From Candidatus Leptofilum proximum (lineage in GTDB: Bacteria > Chloroflexota > Anaerolineae > Promineifilales > Promineifilaceae): 64,000 bases of DNA. The position numbers were made by a program, and so were the translations under genes. Positions 25,638 to 33,568 of this stretch are shown here, in pieces (position 1 is the first letter of the stretch; each line of letters starts with the position of its first letter). The notes below the pieces were generated by a model. It was not told where the DNA came from and did no database searches. It worked only from the letters and a program-made list of their open reading frames with translations. The stretch spans positions 1,364,001 to 1,428,000 of the forward strand of contig JADJXK010000001.1 in assembly GCA_016710325.1 (NCBI GenBank), written 5' to 3'.

Positions 25638-26219
25638 ATGAAGGTAAATAGAGTACACATTTTTATTTTGGTGGTTTTTGCTGCCCTTGTTGTTGCGGCC
25701 GGATGGGCCTATGTCACCGTGTGGCAGCTGGCTTTCTTTATTCTTTACCCCTGTTTGAGCAGTGTTTTGGGCATCGTCCTGGTTCTGGTCCTGCTCGCCT
25801 GGCAAAGAAGAACAAGGGTCGAAACCTCCAGGTGGTCAACCTGGGCCAAGAATGGGCTGTTCATGGTTGGCGTTTTCCTGATGGTGCAGATTGTTTACTA
25901 TCCGCTGGCACTCGGGATGCGAGACCTGGAAGTGGATCGGGCGCAAGCTTTCCTGGAAAATCTTGCAGTGGACCTGGAAGCATACCATCGCGCCAATGGC
26001 GACTATCCCGCCAGCATTGTTACGGTGCTGGAAGATGAACAAACCGTGCCGCGCCTGCTGCAGCTGCATGGTGAATTTCCCTTTGTCTATGACAACCGCC
26101 AATACTATTTTCAGCGGGGCGAAAGTTTTGCCTTCGAGTTTTACTTGCCAGACGGATTTATCGGTTTTCGCTACAGTTACTGTTGTGGCGCAGATGGGGA
26201 GTGGGCGGTTACAGATTAA
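25638..26219 (+). CDS. Membrane protein with exterior domain, unknown
   Basis: The protein has 193 residues from the ATG at 25638 (AGGA 5 bases before); an ATG at 25608 after TAAGGA is possible. Three hydrophobic segments (~7-27, 33-57, 72-92) are followed by a soluble C-terminal domain. The stretch FLENLAVDLEAYHRANGDYP resembles the conserved start of pseudopilin G-type exterior domains (a helix then NGxYP). This suggests an extracytoplasmic domain of that fold, but no prepilin cleavage site is present. The function is unknown. Confidence 0.65.
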   Translation: MKVNRVHIFILVVFAALVVAAGWAYVTVWQLAFFILYPCLSSVLGIVLVLVLLAWQRRTRVETSRWSTWAKNGLFMVGVFLMVQIVYYPLALGMRDLEVDRAQAFLENLAVDLEAYHRANGDYPASIVTVLEDEQTVPRLLQLHGEFPFVYDNRQYYFQRGESFAFEFYLPDGFIGFRYSYCCGADGEWAVTD

Positions 26220-26452
26220 AGGGAGGAGGGAGCCAGTGGATGAGGGGAGAAACGGCCGTTGCCCCCATTTGTAAACCCCCTGAATTCCTGAAGACCCGTG
26301 CTGATTTTCAGAATAATCATCAAGAGAGACTAAGTTACGATTGTTAGGCTGGAGAACTGATTAAAGTCATCATGTTTCGTCCAGCTGATCTTGTACAGTA
26401 GCGTTCAACAGGATGTGTCGCTTCATATTCTACAGAAGAAGAAGGATTAAAG

Positions 26453-26986
26453 ATGGGAGCCTCTCGTTGGCAAAAACAGCACATTCACTTTCGGCGTATT
26501 GTTTGGACTATTTCAGCAGCGATCTCCCTCTTGCTGATAATCCTTTTGTTATTGCTCGGATATGGGATAGACATGGCGGGCCTGTATTTCATTGTTATTT
26601 TTTTTGTTACGCGAGTCTCGCTGGCCTTCCTCCTCAAGAATCGTTATGCTAATTCGATGGTCCGTGTCTTAAAATTTGACTATGAGGAAATTGAGCGCGA
26701 CTTTCGCACCATATTTAAGAACAAAAATATTCGGTTTTACCGGAAATCCGAAGAAGACGCCTATCGTTATGAATTTCCGGGCCATAATCTAAGCATGACT
26801 GTTCAGCCTCATTGGCTGTCTATGGATGCGAATCTACAGTCAACCCCGCCAGCCACCAAAGTAACCCTCCACGTACTGAATGCAAAAAACATAGCTTTTG
26901 CCGAAATGTTAGCCGATTCAATTGAAGAAATGGCAGGTCAGCGAAAGAAACCTGGCCAGCCTGTAACCGGCACAAAACACGGCTGA
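26453..26986 (+). CDS. Two-helix membrane protein, unknown
   Basis: This 177-residue protein has two adjacent membrane helices near the N-terminus (VWTISAAISLLLIILLLLLG and AGLYFIVIFFVTRVSLAFLL). A cytosolic alpha/beta domain follows (~75-165) with charged residues and no motif I know. AGAAGGA precedes the ATG by 7 bases. The region is AT-rich against its neighbours. It is closed by the strong terminator at 27019. Confidence 0.65.
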   Translation: MGASRWQKQHIHFRRIVWTISAAISLLLIILLLLLGYGIDMAGLYFIVIFFVTRVSLAFLLKNRYANSMVRVLKFDYEEIERDFRTIFKNKNIRFYRKSEEDAYRYEFPGHNLSMTVQPHWLSMDANLQSTPPATKVTLHVLNAKNIAFAEMLADSIEEMAGQRKKPGQPVTGTKHG

Positions 26987-27018
26987 AGCGGCCGTTGGGC
27001 CAAACTTGATCGATAGCT

Positions 27019-27070
27019 GCTCTTTTGAGGTTGGTTGGGAAACGGCCGTCCTCAAAAGAGCGTTTTTTTT
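27019..27070 (+). terminator. Rho-independent terminator with octamer in the loop
   Basis: GCTCTTTTGAGG and CCTCAAAAGAGC form a perfect 12-base stem followed by eight T residues. The loop carries one ACGGCCGT octamer. It ends the 26453 gene. Confidence 0.93.
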
Positions 27071-27088
27071 GCCTGTGGTTCACTCAAT

Positions 27089-27137
27089 AATACTTGAGTA
27101 TTGACAATACTGTGCGGCATACAGTATAATGCGCCAC
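27089..27137 (+). promoter_or_regulatory. PadR promoter with two operator-like repeats
   Basis: TTGACA (27101-27106) and TATAAT (27125-27130) are separated by 18 bases. Two inverted repeats overlap them: AATACT-TG-AGTATT (27089-27102, over the -35) and ATACTGT-N7-ACAGTAT (27107-27127, over the -10). Both carry the ATACT...AGTAT half-sites typical of PadR operators. The start codon at 27138 lies 8 bases after the -10, so the transcript is probably leaderless. Autorepression by PadR is the expected circuit. Confidence 0.8.
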
Positions 27138-27494
27138 ATGGCAACAGATAGTGAAAAAGAAGCGCTTTACGACAAACTTTTATTGGAGCTGCGGCGAGGG
27201 GTGCTGATGCTGGCAGTCTTGAGCCAGCTGCAAGAGGAACAGTACGGCTACTCGCTCAAACAGTCGCTGGATGAAAAAGGGATGGAGATCAACGAAGGCA
27301 CCCTTTATCCCCTGCTGCGCCGCCTGGAATCCCAGGGGCTGCTGGAAAGTGACTGGCAGGTGGTGGATGACACACGCCCGCGCCGCTACTACAAAATCAG
27401 CCAGGAAGGTGAGATGGTTTACGCCAACCTGGTGCAGGAGTGGCAGGCACTGGGTGTGGTGATGGACCAGCTGCTGGGCCTCAAGAAGAAATAA
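27138..27494 (+). CDS. PadR-family transcriptional regulator
   Basis: This 118-residue winged-helix repressor contains RRGVLMLAVLSQLQEEQYGYSL (HTH start), NEGTLYPLLRRLESQGLLES (recognition helix) and the wing RRYYKISQEGE. A short C-terminal helix serves for dimerisation. The start is taken at the ATG 27138; an ATG at 27129 lies inside the -10 box and cannot be the start of this transcript. PadR repressors respond to small ligands or membrane stress and often control the adjacent membrane protein, here the HAAS-domain gene 87 bases downstream. Confidence 0.93.
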   Translation: MATDSEKEALYDKLLLELRRGVLMLAVLSQLQEEQYGYSLKQSLDEKGMEINEGTLYPLLRRLESQGLLESDWQVVDDTRPRRYYKISQEGEMVYANLVQEWQALGVVMDQLLGLKKK

Positions 27495-27497
27495 TTG

Positions 27498-27562
27498 GCC
27501 ACAGAGGAAAAAGAGCGGAAAGAGGCAAAACAATTCTCTAAAACCTCTGTGTGCTCTGTGGC
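27498..27562. repeat. Stutter palindrome, CCACAGAGG type
   Basis: GCCACAGAG and CTCTGTGGC pair; the right side adds an extra CCTCTGTGTG unit. It lies between padR and the HAAS gene. A similar element is at 47164-47234. Confidence 0.7.
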
Positions 27563-27581
27563 AAATAAATGGAGTGTATCA

Positions 27582-28553
27582 ATGGACACAAATGAGATGA
27601 TTGATCGTTACGTGAATGAAGTGGGCCAGCACCTGCCGCGCAAGATGCGGGCCGACATTGAAATGGAGCTGCGCTCGCTGCTGCTGGATACGCTGGAAGA
27701 GCGCAGCGACGGCGATCCCACGCCCAAAATCGCGGCCGAGGTGCTGCGCGAGTTTGGCCATCCCGAAGAAATTGCCGCCCAGTACCACGCGGATGAATAC
27801 CTGATTGGTCCAAAGCTGTTCCCCACCTACAAGGTGGTTGTCATGATCACGCTCGTGGTGATTGGGGTGCTGCACCTGGTTGGTCTGGGATTTATCCTGT
27901 GGCAAAGCGCCGGAGAAAACTTTATCGACGAGATAGTGTCGTTTGTTTTTTCGTTCTTTCGTACGGCCGTTATCAACGCTGGCATCGTAACGCTTGTGTT
28001 TGCCATGATTGAACGGGTGGCGGGCGATTCGCTGGATTTGCCGCAGAAACAGGAAAAAACGTGGGATCCTTTCGCTCTGCCACCGGTTAAAGACCCGGAT
28101 CGCATCAACCGCGGTGAATTTGCCGTGGGCATCTTTTTTCTGGTGGCGTTTATTGCCTGGCTAAACTTCTTCCCGGACTGGTTTGGTGCAGGGAACATTG
28201 GTGAAGAGGGGATATTTGCGCTCTTCACGGCCGAATTTATCGCCCTCGTCCCCTGGTTTACCGCTTCGCTGCTGCTGGAACTGATGCTGTCGACGGCCGT
28301 ACTCATTCAAGGTCGCTGGAACCGGGTTACCCGCTGGCTGGAGGTGGGCAAAGATCTCTTCGGCCTGTACGTTGCGTACCGCGTCTTCAGCCTGGAAGAG
28401 ATTTCCATCGTGCCCTTCTTCACCTGGAGCGCCAAAGCGATTCTGGTTATCGTGCTGATTATCGGCGCGCTGGAAATCATCGGGAAACTGTACCGGCTGC
28501 TGTTTGGACGGCCGTTTACGCCCCGCACCTTCATCAAATCCAAACTGGCCTAA
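27582..28553 (+). CDS. HAAS-domain membrane protein
   Basis: The protein has 323 residues. The N-terminal ~75 residues (IDRYVNEVGQHLPRKMRADI, then EVLREFGHPEEIAAQY) form the alpha-helical HAAS/permease-prefix domain that habitually follows PadR genes. The remainder has six or seven membrane helices. The domain is thought to signal between the membrane and the PadR regulator; the helix bundle may sense an envelope signal. A TGGAGTG site precedes the ATG at 27582. It is probably co-transcribed with padR. Confidence 0.88.
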   Translation: MDTNEMIDRYVNEVGQHLPRKMRADIEMELRSLLLDTLEERSDGDPTPKIAAEVLREFGHPEEIAAQYHADEYLIGPKLFPTYKVVVMITLVVIGVLHLVGLGFILWQSAGENFIDEIVSFVFSFFRTAVINAGIVTLVFAMIERVAGDSLDLPQKQEKTWDPFALPPVKDPDRINRGEFAVGIFFLVAFIAWLNFFPDWFGAGNIGEEGIFALFTAEFIALVPWFTASLLLELMLSTAVLIQGRWNRVTRWLEVGKDLFGLYVAYRVFSLEEISIVPFFTWSAKAILVIVLIIGALEIIGKLYRLLFGRPFTPRTFIKSKLA

Positions 28554-28565
28554 AGAAGAAATAGG

Positions 28566-28622
28566 ACACAGATTTTCACAGATGAACACAGAGTTGGTTC
28601 TTATATCTGTGAAAATCTGTGT
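28566..28622. repeat. Stutter palindrome, ACACAGATTTTCACAGAT type
   Basis: Perfect 18-base arms ACACAGATTTTCACAGAT and ATCTGTGAAAATCTGTGT flank 21 bases; further units (GGACAC, GTGTCC) extend both sides. It lies between two convergent genes and could end both transcripts. A relative is at 63167-63234. Confidence 0.9.
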
Positions 28623-29306
28623 TTATCTGTGTCCAGGGCTCTTTTTTAACAGGGTCAATAGTTCCGCCAGGCTGGCCTCCGCCTCATCGCGGGGTAAGTT
28701 TCCCGCCTCAAGTTGGGCGTCACTTTCTTTCAGGATAAGCTGGTAGAAGGTGATGCCCATTTTGATGATTTCCTCATCCTCCGGCGCTTCTTCCAACATA
28801 TCAAACAACACATCCTCTGCCTCGCCGAACTGGACGGTTTTGTGGTAATAGCGCAATAGCAGCTGGTTGAGGTGGGGCGGCAGGTGGAAGGGAGTGAGAA
28901 CGGCCGTTAACTCCTCAACCTCCGGGGTATATTCCGGCAGCGGCGCGCCGTCGTGGTTGAGCAGCGCCGCCAATAGCAGCTCCAGCGCGCTGGCGTATGA
29001 GCGGTAGCTTTCGTCCTCCGCACCCTGCTCTGCCTGGATGTCGCCCGCTTCTTGCAGCAGCGCTGCTGCGGCAACGAGTTTGGCCTGACTCAGATCAGCC
29101 TCCTCGCCAAAGGTGAGCTGGCTGAGCGGTTCCCGGCCAAACAGTCGGGTTACCAACGTGCCGTTGAGGCCAAACAGCTCTTCCAGCGACTCATTGACCA
29201 CGGTCATGGCGGCCTGGTACCGTTTTTCGGCCGCCAGCCCGGTTAACTGCTGCATCACCTCCACCATAAACTCAATCTGCCGCATGATGTAATCCCGTCG
29301 ATACAT
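28623..29306 (-). CDS. DUF6483-like helical protein
   Basis: This 227-residue, fully helical, acidic protein begins RRDYIMRQIEFMVEVMQQLT. That start and the later helical-repeat layout recall the DUF6483 family of unknown function found in Firmicutes and Chloroflexota (recalled, not searched). No signal peptide or membrane helix is present, and the helical repeats (~50-200) look TPR-like. GAGGAG lies 6 bases before the ATG. It is convergent with the HAAS-domain gene. Confidence 0.65.
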   Translation of the reverse strand: MYRRDYIMRQIEFMVEVMQQLTGLAAEKRYQAAMTVVNESLEELFGLNGTLVTRLFGREPLSQLTFGEEADLSQAKLVAAAALLQEAGDIQAEQGAEDESYRSYASALELLLAALLNHDGAPLPEYTPEVEELTAVLTPFHLPPHLNQLLLRYYHKTVQFGEAEDVLFDMLEEAPEDEEIIKMGITFYQLILKESDAQLEAGNLPRDEAEASLAELLTLLKKSPGHR

Positions 29307-29327
29307 ACCACGCTCCTCAAAATTTTC

Positions 29328-29395
29328 ACCGCAAAGGACGCAGAGAACGCAAAGTTTTTCTTTTTATTCTTTGCGTGCTTTGTGTCCTTTGCGGT
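29328..29395. repeat. Stutter palindrome, CGCAAAG type
   Basis: ACCGCAAAGGA pairs with TCCTTTGCGGT. Between them lie more units (ACGCAGAGAACGCAAAG against CTTTGCGTGCTTTGTG). The arms share the CGCAAAG unit with the element at 9794-9903. Confidence 0.8.
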
Positions 29396-29399
29396 TCAA

Positions 29400-30308
29400 T
29401 TAAAACCGCTCGTCGATTAGATTCAGCAGCGGGGTCATAAACCGGCCCGCGGCGACGACCAACAGCACGGCCGTAAATACCGCCGCATAACCCAACACCG
29501 CGTACCAAAGTCGTTCATCCCCGGCAACTGGGAGGGCATCTGAGCGCCAGGCGGAGACGGCCGTTTCGCCCAGGCCCCACGCGCCAATCACCGCCAGGAA
29601 AAAGCACATATTCACGGCCATCACCACCCAGGGATGGGTAAACGAGCGGTCCCAGCGCGGCTTGGGCCGCTCCCACCGGGCCAGCCCCGCCATACCCGCC
29701 AGCAGAAGCGCCATCAAGATCAGCAGCAGCACCAGCAGCAGGCCAAATCGCTCCGGCCACCAGCCGTTGACCAGCGGCCAGGCCAGCGCGCAGCCCAGCA
29801 GCGCCAGCAGCAGCACCCCCACGGCCAGACCGGCAATCACGGCCCCTTTTTGGGCACTGTTGAACCGTTTGGGCAGCGGCCGTTGCCCTTCGCTGCGGGC
29901 GGCCAGGGCCAGCAGCGCCTGGTAAATGGCGTCAAAGCGGGCGTCGGCCACGCCCGCCCACTTGGTGATGGTGTGGCTTTCTCCCTTGCTGTTGGTCAGT
30001 GTCAGGCTGGGCCGGGCTTCGTCTGGGATGCCGGGGCGTTCTTCCGGCTGGATGGTGAGGAAGTCGTGGGCCACGCATAGGTCAATCAGTGCCGCCTTCT
30101 CGCCCTCAGTCCATTTCAACGGCAGCTTGTATTTTGTCTCGGCGCCGCCGGGGGCAAAGCGGCTGACAAGCGCCTGGCTGGTGGTCCAACCGGGCAGGCG
30201 CACCACCACGCCGCCGGACAGCGGCTGCACGTCGTGCAGCGCCAGGCTGGCTTTGTTCCAGCTGTATTCGTGAAGGAGAAATTCGGCCGTTTTGTTTTGG
30301 GTTGCCAT
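29400..30308 (-). CDS. Membrane protein of unknown function
   Basis: The protein has 302 residues from the ATG at 30308. The N-terminal half (~1-165) is soluble and mixed alpha/beta. The C-terminal half holds five hydrophobic segments (from GAVIAGLAVGVLLLALLGCA to VFTAVLLVVAAGRF). The motif TNSKGESHTITKWAGVADAR resembles a short folded cytosolic domain but matches no family I can name. It is divergent from the phytoene-desaturase-like gene; their promoters share the 56-base gap. Confidence 0.65.
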   Translation of the reverse strand: MATQNKTAEFLLHEYSWNKASLALHDVQPLSGGVVVRLPGWTTSQALVSRFAPGGAETKYKLPLKWTEGEKAALIDLCVAHDFLTIQPEERPGIPDEARPSLTLTNSKGESHTITKWAGVADARFDAIYQALLALAARSEGQRPLPKRFNSAQKGAVIAGLAVGVLLLALLGCALAWPLVNGWWPERFGLLLVLLLILMALLLAGMAGLARWERPKPRWDRSFTHPWVVMAVNMCFFLAVIGAWGLGETAVSAWRSDALPVAGDERLWYAVLGYAAVFTAVLLVVAAGRFMTPLLNLIDERF

Positions 30309-30352
30309 AGCCGCCAATTTTAGCAGGTTTTCTAAAGCATGAATTTCTGTGG

Positions 30353-30364
30353 CATAATGCGCCC
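30353..30364 (+). promoter_or_regulatory. -10 box of a probable leaderless transcript
   Basis: CATAAT (30353-30358) lies 6 bases before the ATG at 30365, the spacing expected when the start codon is the first transcribed base. The spacer GCGCC-CATG resembles that of the padR gene (GCGCCAC-ATG). No good -35 is seen. Confidence 0.45.
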
Positions 30365-31780
30365 ATGAGCATCTATGACGCAATTGTGGTGGGTTCCGGG
30401 CCAAACGGATTAGCCGCTGGCATAACCCTGGCGCGCCAGGGGTGGCGCGTGCTGCTGCTGGAAGCCAAACCAACCATCGGCGGCGGCATGCGCACGGCCG
30501 AATTGACCCTGCCCGGCTTCCGCCACGACATTTGCTCCGCCATTCATCCGCTGGGGATGGGGTCCCCCTTCTTCAGATCGCTCGATCTGGCCGAGTTTGG
30601 CCTGGAATGGATTCAGCCGGAGCTGCCGCTGGCCCACCCGCTGGATGATGGAACGGCCGTTGCCTTGCACCAGTCGCTGGCAGAAACGGCCGCACAGCTC
30701 GGCGTCGACGGCTCCCGCTACCGTCGTCTCTTTGCCCCGCTGGTAGCCGACTGGGACAAGATCGCCCGCGAATTCCTGGGGCCGCTGCGCCTGCCGCGCC
30801 ATCCCCTGGCGATGGCCAAACTGGGCCTGCGTGCCGTCTGGCCCACCACGCTGCTGGCCAAAACGCTGTTCCACACCGAGCAGGCCCGCGCCCTGTTTGC
30901 CGGGCTGGCGGCGCATTCGATCATGCCGCTGGAGTGGCCGTTAACGGCCGCTTTTGGCTTGATGCTCGGTACACTGGGGCACAAAGTTGGCTGGCCGCTG
31001 CCCCGCGGCGGCAGCCAGTCCATCGCCAATGCCCTGGCTGGTTATTTCACCAGCCTCGGCGGCGAGATTGTGACCCACCACGAGGTCAAGTCGCTGGCCG
31101 AACTGCCGCCCGCCCGCGCCATTTTGCTGGACGTGACGCCGCGCCAGCTGCTGGCCATTGCCGGTGACCAACTGCCCTCGGGCTACTGCCGCCAGCTGGA
31201 GAATTATCGTTACGGCGCGGGCGTGTTTAAGGTCGATTGGGCGCTGAGCGAGCCGATTCCGTGGCGGGCAGCGGCCTGCCGCCGGGCGGGCACGGTGCAT
31301 TTGGGACCAACTTTGGACGAGATGGCCTTGAGCGAACGGCTGATCTGGCGGGGGGAGGTGGCGGAACGGCCGTTTACCCTCGTCACCCAGCAAAGTTTGT
31401 TTGATGACAGCCGCGCTCCGGCGGGGCAGCACACCGGCTGGGCCTACTGCCACGTGCCCAACGGCAGCACGGTGGACATGACCGCTGCCATTGAGGCGCA
31501 AGTCGAGCGCTTTGCGCCGGGCTTCCGCGACACCATCCTGGCCCGCCACACCATGACCACCCACGATTTCCAACGCTACAACCCCAACTACATCGGCGGG
31601 GACATCAACGGCGGGGTGCAAAATTGGCGGCAGCTGTTTACGCGCCCGGTGCCCCGGTTGAATCCGTACAGCACACCGCTGCCCAACGTATTTATTTGCT
31701 CATCCTCCACGCCGCCGGGCGGGGGCGTGCACGGCATGTGTGGATTTCATGCAGCGCAATCGGCCCTGCAGCGCGGCTAA
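30365..31780 (+). CDS. Phytoene desaturase-like FAD oxidoreductase
   Basis: This 471-residue flavoprotein has the dinucleotide-binding motif VVGSGPNGLAAGITLARQG followed by EAKPTIGGGMRT, and the C-terminal FAD motif ICSSSTPPGGGVHGMCGFHA. These are hallmarks of the carotenoid desaturase/PYROXD2 branch. The middle part, with GWPLPRGGSQSIANALAGYF, matches the same group. Enzymes of this type oxidise or isomerise polyenes, but many have unknown substrates. No carotenoid genes are nearby, so PYROXD2-like is the safer call. Confidence 0.88.
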   Translation: MSIYDAIVVGSGPNGLAAGITLARQGWRVLLLEAKPTIGGGMRTAELTLPGFRHDICSAIHPLGMGSPFFRSLDLAEFGLEWIQPELPLAHPLDDGTAVALHQSLAETAAQLGVDGSRYRRLFAPLVADWDKIAREFLGPLRLPRHPLAMAKLGLRAVWPTTLLAKTLFHTEQARALFAGLAAHSIMPLEWPLTAAFGLMLGTLGHKVGWPLPRGGSQSIANALAGYFTSLGGEIVTHHEVKSLAELPPARAILLDVTPRQLLAIAGDQLPSGYCRQLENYRYGAGVFKVDWALSEPIPWRAAACRRAGTVHLGPTLDEMALSERLIWRGEVAERPFTLVTQQSLFDDSRAPAGQHTGWAYCHVPNGSTVDMTAAIEAQVERFAPGFRDTILARHTMTTHDFQRYNPNYIGGDINGGVQNWRQLFTRPVPRLNPYSTPLPNVFICSSSTPPGGGVHGMCGFHAAQSALQRG

Positions 31781-31844
31781 GAAACCTATCAAATCTGCGT
31801 AATCTGTTGATCGAAATCCTTGCAGCTATTCAGGTACTGGAGGG

Positions 31845-31901
31845 GCGACGCACTTTCTTAAGCAGGTTTTACTGCCCTCCACTCCAGGGCAAGTGCGTCG
31901 C
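31845..31901. repeat. Inverted repeat GCGACGCACTT/AAGTGCGTCGC
   Basis: Perfect 11-base arms are flanked by outer CAGGT/ACCTG. The element lies between two convergent genes and probably ends both transcripts. Confidence 0.8.
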
Positions 31902-31916
31902 ACCTGTACAGTATGG

Positions 31917-33275
31917 TTAGGGGTTGGACGTGTACTGCTCGATCAGCGTGCGGTGTGCCTGAACGCTGAATGAGCTGTCGTAGTAGGCGCCAGCGGCCCA
32001 CACCGCACCGGCGCCGGAAGCAGTGGCGCCGCGCAGTTCGCCGTCTTCACCTACGCCTGGCAGCGCCGGAGCCGGAACTTCTTGCCAGGCGGACCCATTC
32101 CAATGCTCGATGAGTGCGTAGCCCAGGTAGATGGGCTGCCCGGCTGAGCCGATGGTGGAATAAGCCTGCACGCCAACCGCCCAAATATTGTTGGCGGAAA
32201 CGGCCGCCAGGCTGTTGAGTCCGTTGCGATTGATGCCTGCCCGCGCTGTGCCGTTGGGACTGGGCACGATGCTCCAGCTGCTGCCGTTCCAGCGCATGGC
32301 CAGCGTGCTGCTGCCGTTGTTGGCCGAACCCACGGCCCAGACGTCGGTGGCCGAAATGGCTTCTACGTCATACAGATAGTTGCCAAAGCTGCCCAGGTTT
32401 GGACTGCTGATGCGCGTCCAGGCAGCGCCATCCCAGTGCAGGATCAGGGTCTTCCAGTTGCTCTCCAGGGTAGTGCCGACTGCCCAAATATCGTTGGGGG
32501 CAACGGCCGTAATGCCATTTAATTCGGCCGTCGTGCCAAAACTGGGTACCGGCACAGAGCTCCAGCTGATGCCATTCCAGTGCAGCACCAGCGGTTGGTC
32601 CCACCAGTCGGTGGCTGGCGAGCTGGCCGCGCCGACCGCCCACACGTCGTTGGCGGCAACGGCCGCCACGTCTCGCAGTTCGCTGGTGCCCGGTGAGAGC
32701 GTGGGGGCGGCAACCGTTGACCAGGTGCTGCCATCCCAATGCAGGATCAGGCTGGACCAGTTGGGGCCGGTGCTGCCGCCCTGCTCACCCACGGCCCACA
32801 CATCGCTGGCAGACAGGGCAGCGACGCCCGCCAACCGGTTCCGGTTGGGGTCTGGATTGGGGCTGGGAACAATGGTCCAGCTGGCGCCGTTCCAATGCAT
32901 GGTGAGCGTTTGCACGTTGCTGACGTTGGCGGTGCGGTGCTCACCCACGGCCCACAAATCTTGGGTGGAAACGGCCGTGATAGCGTTTAGCAAGTTGCTG
33001 CGGCCGTTCACGTTGGGGCTGCTCACAATGCTCCAACTGCCGGGATAACCCGAGCCGCCTCCGGGCGTAGCTGTTGGCAGCGGTGTGGGTGTGGGATTGG
33101 CGGGTGCGGTTGGCGTGGGATTGGCTTGGGCGGTGGCTGTGGCTTTGGGCGGGCGCGTGGCGCGCGGCGCTGCTTCCACCAAAGGCACCTCCGGGCTGAA
33201 AGCCAGGCTGCCCAGCAGCACAAACAAAAGGGCAAGGACAAACAGACGAATGAAGGAAAGTCGATCGAGGTTCAT
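31917..33275 (-). CDS. Secreted protein with a seven-bladed propeller
   Basis: The ATG at 33275 lies just after GGAGGAGAAA. The 452-residue protein has a signal peptide (LFVLALLFVLLGSLAFS), then a Thr/Pro/Ala-rich linker (~40-70). Seven repeats follow, each with an xVWAVG core and a HWDGSSW-like strand (DLWAVGEH, DVWAVGEQ, DVWAVGAA, DIWAVGTT, DVWAVGSA, NIWAVGVQ, AVWAAGAY). Seven copies fit one closed beta propeller. The linker suggests that the propeller stands away from the cell surface. The ligand is unknown. Confidence 0.85.
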   Translation of the reverse strand: MNLDRLSFIRLFVLALLFVLLGSLAFSPEVPLVEAAPRATRPPKATATAQANPTPTAPANPTPTPLPTATPGGGSGYPGSWSIVSSPNVNGRSNLLNAITAVSTQDLWAVGEHRTANVSNVQTLTMHWNGASWTIVPSPNPDPNRNRLAGVAALSASDVWAVGEQGGSTGPNWSSLILHWDGSTWSTVAAPTLSPGTSELRDVAAVAANDVWAVGAASSPATDWWDQPLVLHWNGISWSSVPVPSFGTTAELNGITAVAPNDIWAVGTTLESNWKTLILHWDGAAWTRISSPNLGSFGNYLYDVEAISATDVWAVGSANNGSSTLAMRWNGSSWSIVPSPNGTARAGINRNGLNSLAAVSANNIWAVGVQAYSTIGSAGQPIYLGYALIEHWNGSAWQEVPAPALPGVGEDGELRGATASGAGAVWAAGAYYDSSFSVQAHRTLIEQYTSNP

Positions 33276-33486
33276 TTTCTCCTCCGTGCTATTGCTAAAC
33301 CACACATTGATAATGGCAGATAGTAGAGGAGAATTATTACGCGCTGCTTACGCAAATCTTAAGCGGTTTGCGCTGGCGCCTGCCGCGTAGGGTCGGCACA
33401 GCGGTGCATCCAGCGCGTTGATGCTGAGAAGATGTTTCACTTGGAGAACCTCAATTGTGGAATGGTTGTGGTCTGGTAGATTGAGC

Positions 33487-33538
33487 GAAACGTGAAGCGT
33501 GAAACGTGAATTTTCTCACGTTTCACGCTTCACGTTTC
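33487..33538. repeat. Stutter palindrome with perfect 23-base arms
   Basis: The left arm (33487-33509) reads GAAACGTGAAGCGTGAAACG then TGA. The right arm (33516-33538) is its exact reverse complement, around a 6-base loop. Each arm is a tandem of GAAACGTGA/GAAGCGTGA. It lies between miaA and the propeller gene. This is the longest of the class in the window. Confidence 0.93.
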
Positions 33539-33568
33539 ACTTTGTAGACTCTTGGAGGTAAAGTAATT

